Positions 34,799 to 44,036 of a stretch of DNA of 64,000 bases are shown piece by piece. The translations under genes were made by a program, and so were the position numbers. The stretch's first letter is position 1; each line of letters opens with the position of its first letter. Under the pieces are notes generated by a model. The model had not been told where the DNA came from. It did not search any database and saw nothing but the letters and a program-made list of their open reading frames with translations. This DNA comes from CANKHA01 sp963750965 (GTDB taxonomy: Bacteria; Pseudomonadota; Alphaproteobacteria; Rhizobiales; Xanthobacteraceae): assembly GCA_963750965.1 (NCBI GenBank), contig CAVVSK010000009.1, forward strand, positions 246,051 to 310,050. The letters run 5' to 3'.

Positions 34799-36922
34799 AT
34801 GTCCGTCTTGAGCGTGATCATTGCCTGCGGCCTGCTTGCCATCGTTTATGGCATCTGGGCCATTGTTTCTGTGATGCGGGCGGATCCGGGCAGCCCGAAA
34901 ATGCAGGAGATCGCGGCCGCTGTCCGCGAGGGCGCGCAGGCCTACCTCAAGCGCCAATACACCACCATCGGCATCGTCGGTGTCGTCATATTCTTCATTG
35001 TCGGCTATTTCCTCGGCTGGCTGGTCGCCGCGGGCTTTGCCGTTGGCGCCGTACTCTCGGGCGCCGCCGGCTTCATCGGCATGAATGTCTCGGTTCGCGC
35101 CAATGTGCGCACCGCGCAGGCGGCCATCGGCTCGCTTGGCGCCGGCCTGGAGATCGCGTTCAAGTCGGGTGCCATTACGGGCATGTTCGTTGCCGGCCTC
35201 GCGCTCTTGGGTGTTGCGGGCTATTTCGCCTTCCTAACGCAAGCCATGGGTCTGCAGCCCAATAATCGTCTCGTGATAGATGCGCTGGTGGCGCTCGGCT
35301 TCGGCGCTTCGCTGATCTCGATTTTCGCGCGTCTCGGCGGCGGCATCTTCACCAAGGGGGCCGATGTGGGCGGCGACTTGGTCGGTAAAGTGGAAGCTGG
35401 CATTCCGGAAGACGATCCGCGCAACCCGGCGACCATTGCCGACAACGTCGGCGACAACGTCGGTGATTGTGCCGGCATGGCCGCTGATTTGTTCGAGACC
35501 TACGCGGTGACCATCGTCGCCACCATGGTGCTAGCCTCGATTTTCTTTGCCGGGGATAGCGCGCTGCTGATCAGCATGATGACGCTGCCGCTAGCCATCG
35601 GTGCGGCCTGCATCATTACGTCGATCGCCGGCACCTTCTTCGTGAAGCTCGGCGCCAACCAGTCGATCATGGGCGCGCTCTACAAGGGCTTCATCGCATC
35701 CGCGGTGCTGTCGCTCGGCGCTATTGCCTTTGTGATGTACGCGCTGATCGGTTTCGGCCCCGTCGCCAAGACGGGCTATACGGGGATGGATCTGTTCCTC
35801 TGCGGCGTGGTCGGCCTCGCCGTGACCGGCCTGATCATCTGGATCACCGAATATTACACCGGCACCAACTTCCGCCCGGTGAAGTCGATCGCCTCAGCCT
35901 CGGTGACCGGCCACGGCACCAACATCATCCAGGGTCTTGCTATCTCAATGGAGGCAACCGCGCTTCCCGCCCTCGTCATTATCGCGGGTATCCTCTTCGC
36001 TTATGGCCTTGCCGGACTTTTCGGCATTGCCATCGCGGTAACGACGATGCTGGCGCTGGCAGGCATGGTGGTCGCGCTCGACGCCTTCGGCCCGGTGACC
36101 GACAACGCCGGCGGCATCGCAGAAATGGCTGGTCTGCCGAAAGAGGTGCGCAAGTCTACGGACGCGTTGGACGCGGTTGGAAACACCACCAAGGCAATCA
36201 CCAAGGGCTACGCGATCGGCTCTGCTGGTCTTGGCGCGCTGGTGTTGTTCGCCGCCTATAACGAAGACCTGAAGTTTTTCATCGCAAATGCCCAGACTCA
36301 CCCATACTTCTCGGGAGTGAAGTTGGATTTCGCGCTGACCAACCCATACGTGGTGGTCGGACTTTTGTTCGGCGGGCTCTTGCCTTATCTGTTCGGCGCG
36401 ATGGGCATGACTGCAGTCGGCCGTGCGGCCGGCGCTATTGTCGAGGAAGTGCGGCGGCAATTCCGCGAGCGGCCCGGCATCATGACCTACGCCGAGAAGC
36501 CGGATTACGGCCGCGCCGTGGACATGCTCACAAAAGCAGCCATCAAGGAAATGATCATCCCGTCACTGTTGCCGGTGCTGTCGCCGATTGTCGTCTACTT
36601 TTTGATCTACTTCATCGCCGGAGGCGGCGCGGCGGGCAAATCTGCAGGCTTCGCGGCCGTGGGCGCCATGCTGCTCGGCGTGATCGTGACCGGCCTCTTT
36701 GTCGCCATTTCGATGACCTCAGGCGGCGGCGCCTGGGACAACGCGAAGAAATACATCGAGGACGGGCATTATGGCGGCAAAGGCTCCGAAGCCCACAAGG
36801 CCGCGGTTACCGGCGACACCGTCGGCGATCCTTACAAAGACACGGCAGGACCGGCGGTGAACCCGATGATCAAGATCACCAACATTGTGGCGTTGCTGCT
36901 GCTGGCCATTCTCGCGCATTAG
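34799..36922 (+). CDS. hppA: Membrane-bound proton-translocating pyrophosphatase
   Basis: Integral membrane enzyme that couples pyrophosphate hydrolysis to proton pumping. The 707-residue protein has some 16 membrane helices and the acidic substrate-binding loops GGGIFTKGADVGGDLVGKVE, DNVGDNVGDCAGMAADLFE and DAFGPVTDNAGGIAEM. The GNTTK sequence near residue 465 has Lys where potassium-dependent enzymes have Ala, so it should belong to the K+-independent class. ATG 34799 is the only sensible start. It is monocistronic and converges on bamE. It may recover energy from pyrophosphate under energy limitation. Confidence 0.97.
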   Translation: MSVLSVIIACGLLAIVYGIWAIVSVMRADPGSPKMQEIAAAVREGAQAYLKRQYTTIGIVGVVIFFIVGYFLGWLVAAGFAVGAVLSGAAGFIGMNVSVRANVRTAQAAIGSLGAGLEIAFKSGAITGMFVAGLALLGVAGYFAFLTQAMGLQPNNRLVIDALVALGFGASLISIFARLGGGIFTKGADVGGDLVGKVEAGIPEDDPRNPATIADNVGDNVGDCAGMAADLFETYAVTIVATMVLASIFFAGDSALLISMMTLPLAIGAACIITSIAGTFFVKLGANQSIMGALYKGFIASAVLSLGAIAFVMYALIGFGPVAKTGYTGMDLFLCGVVGLAVTGLIIWITEYYTGTNFRPVKSIASASVTGHGTNIIQGLAISMEATALPALVIIAGILFAYGLAGLFGIAIAVTTMLALAGMVVALDAFGPVTDNAGGIAEMAGLPKEVRKSTDALDAVGNTTKAITKGYAIGSAGLGALVLFAAYNEDLKFFIANAQTHPYFSGVKLDFALTNPYVVVGLLFGGLLPYLFGAMGMTAVGRAAGAIVEEVRRQFRERPGIMTYAEKPDYGRAVDMLTKAAIKEMIIPSLLPVLSPIVVYFLIYFIAGGGAAGKSAGFAAVGAMLLGVIVTGLFVAISMTSGGGAWDNAKKYIEDGHYGGKGSEAHKAAVTGDTVGDPYKDTAGPAVNPMIKITNIVALLLLAILAH

Positions 36923-36958
36923 CACGAGATGCCGGTTAATATCTTGGGAGTGGTGGCG

Positions 36959-37435
36959 TTAACGGCCGAGGCCGGGAAGCCCGCTGCCGCCCCCAAGAAA
37001 GTTTCCGAAGATGGATTGCACGTAATTTGCGTCGCGGCCGCCGGTAGGCGTGGTGCGGCTGACATAATCGAACACCTTGCCGTCCTTGATGCCGTAATCT
37101 GCGAGGCGCTCGACCCGGCGGTTCTTGTCAAAATAGATTGCGACCACCCGCTGGTCGGTCGGCGTGTCGGGTATGAAAGCGGCTGCAGATTCCGTGCGCT
37201 GCGAGATGTAATAAAAAGTATCGCCGCTCACGGTGGCCACGGTGGATGGTGTGCCCATTACGATCAACACCTGTTCCTGGGTGGCGCCTATCGGGATCTG
37301 TTGGAGCGCACCTTCGGGAATTACGTAGCCGCGTTGATAAACCTGACCAAGGCAACCGCCCAGCATGATGCCAAGCGCCACGATCGCGACAGCCATCCTG
37401 AGTACCGGTGGGCGAGTTTTTTTATGACGCGGCAT
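36959..37435 (-). CDS. bamE: Outer membrane protein assembly factor BamE (SmpA/OmlA)
   Basis: Small lipoprotein of the BAM complex that inserts beta-barrel proteins in the outer membrane. The 158-residue product has a short basic N-terminus, a hydrophobic segment and the lipobox LGGC with the lipidated Cys28. The BamE/SmpA fold is indicated by GYVIPEGALQQIPIGATQEQVLIVMGTPS and DTFYYISQRTES. A Gly-rich tail follows. ATG 37435 is chosen because it places a normal lipoprotein signal at the N-terminus; the frame is open further upstream. Divergent from the cytochrome assembly chaperone gene, as in other Rhizobiales. Confidence 0.94.
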   Translation of the reverse strand: MPRHKKTRPPVLRMAVAIVALGIMLGGCLGQVYQRGYVIPEGALQQIPIGATQEQVLIVMGTPSTVATVSGDTFYYISQRTESAAAFIPDTPTDQRVVAIYFDKNRRVERLADYGIKDGKVFDYVSRTTPTGGRDANYVQSIFGNFLGGGSGLPGLGR

Positions 37436-37551
37436 TTTGACTTTCGTTCCTGCATCCAAGGAGCCGTTGACGTACCTGCCGGAACGGCGAATTGCAACGC
37501 CGGCTGGCCCGCCCTGGGCTTCAAGCGGGTCGCAGCACACGAGCCAAATCG

Positions 37552-38115
37552 ATGATTTCCGGCCTTTTCTCCCGCATCCCGAGGCAGAATACCATCGACG
37601 CGCTCTATGGCGCGATAGTGGCGCAGGCCCGGTCGCCGGTGTTCTACCGCGGCTATGGTGTCCCGGATACCGTTGCCGGACGGCTGGAAATGATACTTAT
37701 CCATGCATTCCTGTTTTCCCGGCGCGCCCGTAACGGGACGAAAACTATGCAGCGGCTTGGCCAGGGCGTTTTCGACCGATTCTGTGACGATATGGACGCG
37801 AACTTACGCGAGATGGGTGTCGGCGATCTGGCAGTGCCAAAACACATGCAGCGGATTGGCGAAGCCTTTTATGGTCGGGCAACTGCCTATGACACCGCTT
37901 TGGCTGCAGAGCAGGATAGCGCGCTCGCGCAAGCCGTGATTCGAAACGTATTCGCGGGAGCACCGCAATACCCGGAACGCGCCCAGTGCCTTGCCTCTTA
38001 TATCAAGGCGGCTGACCTTCAGGTCGCGCAACAGGAAGATGTGGAACTAACTCGGGGGCGGATCAGCTTTCCTGACCCCGAAACTTTTTTAAATCAGGCA
38101 GATGGAATCAAATAA
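37552..38115 (+). CDS. Ubiquinol-cytochrome c chaperone family protein (CBP3-like)
   Basis: A 187-residue helical protein of the family containing yeast Cbp3, which assists cytochrome b/bc1 complex assembly. Recognisable stretches are IDALYGAIVAQARSPVFYRGYGVPDT, RLEMILIHAFLFSRRAR and the FCDDMDANLREMGVGDLAVPKHMQRIGEAFYGR core. No signal peptide or membrane segment, so probably cytoplasmic. ATG 37552; the end overlaps the DUF177 gene by 14 bases, indicating coupling. The bc1 genes themselves are elsewhere. Confidence 0.9.
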   Translation: MISGLFSRIPRQNTIDALYGAIVAQARSPVFYRGYGVPDTVAGRLEMILIHAFLFSRRARNGTKTMQRLGQGVFDRFCDDMDANLREMGVGDLAVPKHMQRIGEAFYGRATAYDTALAAEQDSALAQAVIRNVFAGAPQYPERAQCLASYIKAADLQVAQQEDVELTRGRISFPDPETFLNQADGIK

Positions 38116-38665
38116 ACCAATCGACAAACCTGCGAGCCAGCTGCCTTGGAGCATGCCGGTCGCACTTGCCGAGATTCCTGAGAACGGCAAGCGGTTCCAT
38201 CTCGTTGCCGACGAGGCCACGCGCGCAGCGGTGGCGAAAATCGCCGGGTTGCGTGCGCTGCCCCGATTGCACGCTACGTTTGATCTCACCCGCCACGGGT
38301 CGGATGGCTTGCGGGTCAACGGTGAAGTGTCCGCCACTGTGGGTCAGAATTGCGTCGTGACCCTCGATCCGATCGACGATGAAGTAAGGGAGGAGGTCAA
38401 TCTCGTTTTCGCTCCCCCCAGCGCACCTCTTTCCCGCGAGGAAGAGATTGACGAAGCCGTTCTCATCGATCCCGGCGACCCCGAGCCACTAACAGGCGAT
38501 AGGATTGATCTCGGCGCGCTCGCCACCGAATTCCTGCTTCTCGGAATCGACCCCTATCCGCGCAAGCCCGATGCAAAATTCCAGACTCCGGAGGTGGAGG
38601 ACGATTCCGCGCATCCTTTCGCGGCGCTCGCGGCACTCAAAAAAGGGCCGGATGTCAAGAAATGA
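38102..38665 (+). CDS. DUF177 (YceD family) protein
   Basis: A 187-residue acidic protein of the YceD family. Diagnostic features are the beta-strand segment LRVNGEVSATVGQNCVVTLDPI, with the single conserved Cys, and the DRIDLGALATEFLLLGIDPYPRKP motif. In plants and bacteria the family affects 23S rRNA accumulation; in many bacteria it precedes rpmF and plsX. Here rpmF is absent and plsX follows after a 116-base gap. The start overlaps the CBP3-like gene. Cytoplasmic. Confidence 0.9.
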   Translation: MESNKPIDKPASQLPWSMPVALAEIPENGKRFHLVADEATRAAVAKIAGLRALPRLHATFDLTRHGSDGLRVNGEVSATVGQNCVVTLDPIDDEVREEVNLVFAPPSAPLSREEEIDEAVLIDPGDPEPLTGDRIDLGALATEFLLLGIDPYPRKPDAKFQTPEVEDDSAHPFAALAALKKGPDVKK

Positions 38666-38781
38666 GCTCCTCGGGGCCGCGGTAGGCATCCCCTTTGTGT
38701 CGCCGATCCGACACGCTATTGTCCCCGCCATCGCGCGCACCGGGCTGTCTTCCCGCGGCGTTTCGCATCCAAGGTCATTTG

Positions 38782-39843
38782 ATGCCAAATAAGATCCGCA
38801 TCGCGCTCGATGCCATGGGAGGCGACCATGGACCCTCGATCGTGGTTCCGGGAGCCGAGTTGTCGCTGGCTCGGCACCCGAATGCCGAACTCATTCTGTT
38901 CGGTGATGCCGCGCAGATCGAGCCTCTGCTGGAAAAATCCCCGCGCGTGAAAGCGGCCTCGCGGGTCGTACACACCAGCGTGGCGATCCGGATGGACGAC
39001 AAGCCAAGCAAGGCGCTGCGCCAAGGTCGCCGGAATTCCTCCATGTGGCTCGCCATCGACGCCGTGAAAAAGCGCGAGGCGGATGTCGCGGTGTCCGCCG
39101 GCAATACCGGCGCGTTGATGGTGATGTCCAAATTGCATCTCAGAATGATGGCCGGGGTCGATCGGCCGGCGATCGCTTGCCAATGGCCGACCCTGAAAGG
39201 CGATTCAATCGTGCTCGATGTCGGAGCTTCTATCGGCGCTGACGCCGAACATCTGGCGCATCTCGCAGCCATGGGCAGCGCGATGGCGCGCGTACTCCTG
39301 AACGTGGAAAAGCCAACCGTGGGCCTGCTGAATATCGGCGTGGAAGAGGTGAAGGGATTGGAGCCGGTGCGGGAAGCCGCGCGTATCCTGCGAGAGCAGC
39401 CGTGGCCGCATATGCAATATTACGGCTTCGTTGAGGCCGACGACATCGGCAAGGGGACCGTGGACGTGGTCGTGACGGAAGGCTTTGCCGGCAACATCGC
39501 GCTGAAGGCCGCGGAAGGCACCGCCCGGCAGATCGGCGAATTTTTGCGCGCGGAGCTAAAGCGGCGGCTCCGTTCGAAGCTGGGTTATCTGTTCGCCCGA
39601 CCGGCATTCGCTGCGGTGCGCGAAAAGATGGATCCGGCCAAATCCAATGGCGGCGTTCTCCTGGGGCTTAATGGCATCGTTATCAAAAGCCATGGCGGCG
39701 CCAGTGCAGAGGGGTTCGCGGTCGCCATCGATATCGGCTATGACATGGTCCGCCACGACCTCCTCGCCAAGATCGGCGAGGCTCTTGGCCATGACCCAGG
39801 GCGTGCGACTTCCGCCGGTCTGGTGGAGGGAGTCGCTTCGTGA
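38782..39843 (+). CDS. plsX: Phosphate acyltransferase PlsX
   Basis: Makes acyl-phosphate from acyl-ACP, the acyl donor for PlsY in phospholipid synthesis. The 353-residue protein shows IALDAMGGDHGPSIVVPG, SNTGAL-type AGNTGALMVMSKLHL, LDVGASIGADAEHL, VGLLNIGVEEVKG, and the C-terminal GLNGIVIKSHGGA and DIGYDMVRH segments. ATG 38782 gives the usual family start; an upstream extension to 38695 is not conserved. The stop overlaps the fabH start by four bases. Confidence 0.96.
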   Translation: MPNKIRIALDAMGGDHGPSIVVPGAELSLARHPNAELILFGDAAQIEPLLEKSPRVKAASRVVHTSVAIRMDDKPSKALRQGRRNSSMWLAIDAVKKREADVAVSAGNTGALMVMSKLHLRMMAGVDRPAIACQWPTLKGDSIVLDVGASIGADAEHLAHLAAMGSAMARVLLNVEKPTVGLLNIGVEEVKGLEPVREAARILREQPWPHMQYYGFVEADDIGKGTVDVVVTEGFAGNIALKAAEGTARQIGEFLRAELKRRLRSKLGYLFARPAFAAVREKMDPAKSNGGVLLGLNGIVIKSHGGASAEGFAVAIDIGYDMVRHDLLAKIGEALGHDPGRATSAGLVEGVAS

Positions 39844-40817
39844 CCGTTATGCGTTCCGTTGTGCTCGGCTGCGGCGCCTATTTGCCAAGCCGCGTTGTTA
39901 CTAACGCCGAATTGGCGCAGACCGTCGATACTTCTGACGAATGGATCGTGCAGCGCACGGGCATCCGCGAGCGCCATATCGCGGCGCCAGGGGAATACAC
40001 TTCCGATCTCGCCATCCATGCAGCGCGCGCGGCGCTGGCCGATGCCGATGTCGAGGCGCAATCAATCGACCTGATCCTGCTGGCGACCTCGACGCCCGAC
40101 CGGTCCTTTCCCGCAAGCGCCGTCACGGTGCAGGCGGCGCTCGGCATTACCCAGGGCGCCGCCTTCGATCTGCAGGCCGTCTGCTCCGGGTTCGTCTACG
40201 GGATAGCGACTGCGGATAGTTTGCTGAAGGCCGGCCTTTTCAAGCGTGCCCTGGTGATAGGTTCGGAAAGCTTCTCACGCCTGGTGGACTGGAAGGACCG
40301 CACCACTTGCGTACTTTTTGGCGACGGCGCCGGCGCGGTGGTGATGGAATTGCAGCCGCAGCCCGGTACCAAGAAGGACCGCGGCGTTCTCACCGCCCAT
40401 TTGCGCTCCGATGGCCGCCACATGAGCAAGCTTTATACCGATGGCGGAGTGTCCACGACCGGCACGGCCGGCGTTATTAAGATGGAAGGCCGTGCGGTGT
40501 TCAAGCACGCGGTGGCAATGATCACTGACGTGGTCGACGCGGCGTTCAAGGCGACCGGATATACCGCCGCCGATATCGACTGGTTCGTCCCGCATCAAGC
40601 CAATAAGCGCATCATCGACAATTCCGCACATAAACTCGGGATCGACCCGAAGAAAGTTGTCATTACGGTCGACAAGCACGGCAATACCTCGGCCGCCTCA
40701 ATACCTCTGGCCCTCTGCGCCGCGGTCAGAGACGGAAGAATCAAGCGCGGGGACCTGATTCTTTTGGAAGCCATGGGTGGCGGATTCACCTGGGGCTCGG
40801 TGCTTTTGCGGTGGTAA
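39840..40817 (+). CDS. fabH: Beta-ketoacyl-ACP synthase III
   Basis: Initiates type II fatty acid synthesis by condensing acetyl-CoA with malonyl-ACP. The 325-residue thiolase-fold protein has the catalytic triad: Cys115 in LQAVCSGFVYG, His in WFVPHQANKRI, and Asn in KHGNTSAASIP. The TSDEWIVQRTGIRER motif near residue 31 is also typical. GTG start at 39840 overlaps plsX (GTGA), coupling the two lipid genes. ihfA follows 77 bases downstream. Confidence 0.97.
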   Translation: MTVMRSVVLGCGAYLPSRVVTNAELAQTVDTSDEWIVQRTGIRERHIAAPGEYTSDLAIHAARAALADADVEAQSIDLILLATSTPDRSFPASAVTVQAALGITQGAAFDLQAVCSGFVYGIATADSLLKAGLFKRALVIGSESFSRLVDWKDRTTCVLFGDGAGAVVMELQPQPGTKKDRGVLTAHLRSDGRHMSKLYTDGGVSTTGTAGVIKMEGRAVFKHAVAMITDVVDAAFKATGYTAADIDWFVPHQANKRIIDNSAHKLGIDPKKVVITVDKHGNTSAASIPLALCAAVRDGRIKRGDLILLEAMGGGFTWGSVLLRW

Positions 40818-40894
40818 GCCCCGTTGACCACGTCCTTCAATGCTAATATCGTCGATATTTCAGTAACCTATAATCGCCGATAGCGGGGCAGGCG

Positions 40895-41206
40895 ATGACC
40901 GGAAAAACAGTGACACGTGCCGACCTGTGCGAGGCGGTCTACCAAAAGGTGGGCTTGTCGCGCACGGAGTCATCAACGCTGGTTGAGTTGGTTCTGAAGG
41001 AAATTACCGACTGCCTGGAGCGTGGCGAAACCGTGAAGCTCTCGTCATTCGGCTCTTTCGTCGTGCGCAAGAAAGGCCAGCGGATCGGCCGCAATCCCAA
41101 GACCGGCAAGGAAGTTCCGATTTCCCCGCGCCGGGTCATGGTGTTCAAGCCGTCCGCCATCCTGAAGCAGCGCATCAATGGCGGCCACGAAAACGGCGGC
41201 GGCTAG
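40895..41206 (+). CDS. ihfA: Integration host factor subunit alpha
   Basis: DNA-bending protein that pairs with IhfB in nucleoid structure, recombination and sigma-54 promoter activation. The 103-residue protein opens TVTRADLCEAVYQKVGLSRTES and has the beta-arm signature GRNPKTGKEVPISPRRVMVFKPSAILKQR with the intercalating Pro. The length and the alpha-type N-terminus separate it from HU. It is 77 bases after fabH, and the MerR gene follows after 23 bases, the order seen across Rhizobiales. Confidence 0.95.
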   Translation: MTGKTVTRADLCEAVYQKVGLSRTESSTLVELVLKEITDCLERGETVKLSSFGSFVVRKKGQRIGRNPKTGKEVPISPRRVMVFKPSAILKQRINGGHENGGG

Positions 41207-41229
41207 CCGCGACGGCAGGGAGCGCTGCT

Positions 41230-41817
41230 TTGGACAAGGCTCCGGACGCATTTCGTACCATCAGTGAGGTTGCTAGCGAGCTCGAGGTGCCTCAGCACGT
41301 GCTGAGGTTCTGGGAAAGCCGGTTCAGCCAGATCCGCCCGATGAAGCGGGCGGGCGGGCGGCGTTATTACCGCGCAGACGATGTGGATCTGCTGCGTGGC
41401 ATCCGCCAGCTGCTTTACGGGGAGGGCTACACAATCCGCGGTGTGCAGCGCATCCTGAAAGAACACGGTATCAAGTTCGTCCAATCCGTCTGGCAAGAAG
41501 GCGCGGAACAGCCGGCGCGCCTGCCGGACGATGACACGGACATGGGGGAGGAGGCGGTCGAACCCACCAGCGGGGAACCCGCCACTGGGCGCGGACTGCG
41601 CGGGCTGTTGCCGTCCCTGCACAGCAAAGAAATGGATCGGCGCGAGCCGCGGCTTGAAGATTCGGCGCGGCTTCCCGATACGGATAAAGATCTACCTGAG
41701 CCGGACCTGGTGAATATATCCGGTTCGAAACTCGGGCCGGCAGACTTGCGCAAGCTACAGGCTGTGTTGCACGAACTCAGCGAATGCCGCCGTCTGCTGG
41801 AAGAGGTCCTGCGCTAG
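41230..41817 (+). CDS. MerR family transcriptional regulator
   Basis: A 195-residue regulator with an N-terminal MerR winged helix: FRTISEVASELEVPQHVLRFWESRF, then RAGGRRYYRADDVDLLRGIRQLLYGEGYTIRGVQRIL. The rest (from about residue 85) is an acidic, low-complexity linker and a short C-terminal helix (LRKLQAVLHELSECRRLLEEVL); no metal- or drug-sensing cysteines are seen. The start is TTG 41230, 23 bases after ihfA. The conserved linkage to ihfA suggests a housekeeping role, but the target is unknown. Confidence 0.9.
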   Translation: MDKAPDAFRTISEVASELEVPQHVLRFWESRFSQIRPMKRAGGRRYYRADDVDLLRGIRQLLYGEGYTIRGVQRILKEHGIKFVQSVWQEGAEQPARLPDDDTDMGEEAVEPTSGEPATGRGLRGLLPSLHSKEMDRREPRLEDSARLPDTDKDLPEPDLVNISGSKLGPADLRKLQAVLHELSECRRLLEEVLR

Positions 41818-42116
41818 TTCCGCACTCCGTAGGATCTCTTGGCTTCGTCACGCAGCGTCGAGCGGATCCGAGGGTCCGGATCGGAGCCCACATATTCGCC
41901 CCGCACATACACATCAAATTCGGGATTGCTCGAATAAGGCGAGGCCCGTCGCGGCTGCGTGTAGGTGGTGACAACCTTTTTCTTCTTGGCTTTCTGCGAA
42001 TCGGACGCCGCATAGCTTTTAAGCCCGGCGCCGCTGCCCTCGCTTTTTATGGACTGTGCGGACGCGGGCGTTGCGATTAATGCGGCCAAAGCCGCCGCGG
42101 CAAAAATTTTCGTCAT
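41814..42116 (-). CDS. Small secreted protein with DPDPRI motif
   Basis: A 100-residue exported protein with a clean Sec signal peptide (MTKIFAAAALAALIATPASA). The mature part is basic in the middle (KAKKKKVV) and ends in a segment reading YVRGEYVGSDPDPRIRSTL. The GSDPDPRI motif recurs in the neighbouring secreted protein at 42235-42621, suggesting relatedness or a shared partner. No domain is recognised. It overlaps the MerR gene end by four bases on the opposite strand. Function unknown. Confidence 0.75.
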   Translation of the reverse strand: MTKIFAAAALAALIATPASAQSIKSEGSGAGLKSYAASDSQKAKKKKVVTTYTQPRRASPYSSNPEFDVYVRGEYVGSDPDPRIRSTLRDEAKRSYGVRN

Positions 42117-42176
42117 CGCTACCTCCTTGCTCTAATCAATAAACACCAGGCTCTGGAGTTTAGTCCACTTAGCCAG

Positions 42177-42209
42177 AAAAAGCCCCGGCCGTTTTGGCCG
42201 GGGCTTTTT
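42177..42209. terminator. Strong bidirectional terminator
   Basis: AAAAAGCCCCGGCC and GGCCGGGGCTTTTT pair perfectly around a GTTTT loop, giving a nine-pair GC stem flanked by A and T tracts on both sides. It lies 25 bases beyond the stop of the minus-strand secreted protein gene ending at 42235 and upstream of the next one. Confidence 0.92.
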
Positions 42210-42234
42210 ACTTGGGATGGATCTCCTTCGATTT

Positions 42235-42621
42235 TTAGTCGTCGCCGCTAGAATTCATCCTGAACGAGCCGCCGATGCGCGGATCCGGATCACGGCCGTT
42301 CTCGGGATCATAGGTCGGTCCGTAGCTGAAGGAGTTGAAGCCGGGGGCGTGGCCGTATGCCATGTAGCCGGGAGCCGGCGCGTAGGCGTAACCCGGCGCG
42401 TAGGCGTAACCCGGCGCGTAGGCATAGCCCGGGTGATAGGCGTAGCCCGGTCCATAATATCCGGCATGAGCGTTAGCCGCCGCCGCACCTATGAGCGCGC
42501 CGGCTGCGAAACCGCCGGCCGCATAGCCCCAGCGATTGTCCGCAAAGGACGGCGAAGCGGAAGCCACAGCCAACGCTCCGGCGAGAGCCAATGCCGCAAC
42601 ATGATTCTTCTGAATTTGCAT
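42235..42621 (-). CDS. Secreted Gly/Tyr/Ala repeat protein with DPDPRI motif
   Basis: A 128-residue exported protein. A signal peptide (core VAALALAGALAVASA, cleavage near SFA) precedes a small Gly/Ala-rich hydrophobic stretch (GGFAAGALIGAAAANAHA), resembling a glycine-zipper membrane insert. Four or more six-residue repeats of GYAYAP type follow, then a C-terminal segment with GRDPDPRIGGSF. ATG 42621 follows GGAGAAATTTG. The neighbour on the same strand shares the DPDPRI motif. Function unknown; surface or periplasmic location is inferred. Confidence 0.78.
   Translation of the reverse strand: MQIQKNHVAALALAGALAVASASPSFADNRWGYAAGGFAAGALIGAAAANAHAGYYGPGYAYHPGYAYAPGYAYAPGYAYAPAPGYMAYGHAPGFNSFSYGPTYDPENGRDPDPRIGGSFRMNSSGDD
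42375..42446. repeat. Four 18-base tandem repeats
   Basis: Four consecutive 18-base units (consensus CCGGCGCGTAGGCGTAAC on the plus strand; the last two diverged) encode the GYAYAP repeats of the secreted protein on the minus strand. Confidence 0.88.
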
Positions 42622-42898
42622 CAAATTTCTCCTATCGCTTATGAGGGGATTACGCTCACAGGTGCGAACGGCGCCGGTGAGCGCGTCCTGATAAATAACG
42701 TTTGCTTGCGGCGAACGTTCCGAAGCGATGACGCTGCCACAGTCGCACCACAATGTGAGATGCGGGAATTTCGGCCGAGAAATTGGTCTTTACTGAACGC
42801 GCTCTGTTGCCCCACTTGATCTAGCGAGAGGCCTGCGGCCCATCTATTTGTTTGGCCGTTCGCGGATAAACGGCAGGATGGGCTGAGGCCGCACGACG

Positions 42899-43834
42899 AT
42901 GAACTATTTTCGCACCGCTGTTCTGCTCGCTGGGCTCACCGCCCTTTTTATGGGCGTCGGGTTTCTTATCGGTGGCCGGGAAGGCGCGTTGATCGCGCTT
43001 CTGGTCGCGGCAGTCATGAATCTGTTCGCCTATTGGAATTCCGATCAGATGGTGCTGTCCATGCACGGCGCCGCTGAAATCGACGAGCGGTCCGCGCCCG
43101 AACTCTTTGCAGTGGTGCGGGATCTCGCGGCGCGGGCAGGCTTACCGATGCCTCGCGTTTATATCATGGACAATCCGCAGCCGAACGCGTTCGCCACCGG
43201 CCGCAATCCGGAGCACTCGGCCGTTGCCGTCACCACAGGCCTACTCAGCGTCCTCAATCGGGAGGAATTAGCCGGCGTGGTCGCGCATGAACTTGCACAT
43301 ATCAAGAATCGTGACACGCTCATCATGACCATCACCGCGACGATTGCGGGCGCCATTTCCATGCTGGCGCAATTCGGAATGTTTTTCGGCGGTAGCCGCG
43401 ACAACAACCACGGATATGGAGTGATCGGCACCCTTGCCATGGTGATTTTGGCGCCGATTGCGGCGATGCTGGTGCAAATGGCGATCAGTCGAACCCGCGA
43501 ATATGCCGCCGACAATGCTGGGGCGCAGATTGCGGGCCGTCCCCTGGCGCTCGCTTCGGCTCTTGCAAAAATCTCGAATTATGCAGAGCGCATACCGAAC
43601 GATACGGCGGAACAGAATCCGGCAACCGCGCATCTTTTCATCGTGAATCCTCTTGCGGGCGCCCACGGCTGGGACAACCTGTTTGCCACCCATCCAGCCG
43701 TCGAGAACCGCATCGCGGCGCTGCAGCAGCTCGCAGGTGAATTGGCCGCTGGCGCCCCGGCCGCCGCCCCTGCGTCCGGGTCTACCGCGCGGCGCGGGCC
43801 ATGGGGGCTGTCGCGCAGAGGACCGTGGGGCTGA
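42899..43834 (+). CDS. htpX: Zinc metalloprotease HtpX
   Basis: Inner-membrane metalloprotease that degrades damaged membrane proteins under envelope or heat stress. The 311-residue protein has two N-terminal membrane helices (about residues 5-45), the zinc motif HELAH (His130, Glu131, His134) in LAGVVAHELAHIKNRDT, two more helices, and the third ligand Glu in ISRTREYAADNAGAQ. The C-terminal TAHLFIVNPL and THPAVENRIAALQ segments are conserved; a short Gly/Arg/Pro-rich tail ends the protein. Monocistronic. Confidence 0.97.
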   Translation: MNYFRTAVLLAGLTALFMGVGFLIGGREGALIALLVAAVMNLFAYWNSDQMVLSMHGAAEIDERSAPELFAVVRDLAARAGLPMPRVYIMDNPQPNAFATGRNPEHSAVAVTTGLLSVLNREELAGVVAHELAHIKNRDTLIMTITATIAGAISMLAQFGMFFGGSRDNNHGYGVIGTLAMVILAPIAAMLVQMAISRTREYAADNAGAQIAGRPLALASALAKISNYAERIPNDTAEQNPATAHLFIVNPLAGAHGWDNLFATHPAVENRIAALQQLAGELAAGAPAAAPASGSTARRGPWGLSRRGPWG

Positions 43835-44036
43835 TTAGCCTGGCGCTGAAACAGACTATTGATCGGACCGAAAACTGCCGGCGCCCAGTCCGTTAGTCGT
43901 AGGTATTTCCCGCGCGCCCGACTTTGTGCGGATGAATTTCTCTCGTTCCTGGCAGCCGTTTTGGTACCGCCTTTGTTCCCAGTCTCGTGTCCCGCCGTTA
44001 TCAAATCCTAAGAAATTGCGGCCAATATCTCCGCCT

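Noticed and set aside
42375..42446. CRISPR-like array
   Set aside because: The 18-base units are tandem without spacers and encode in-frame protein repeats.
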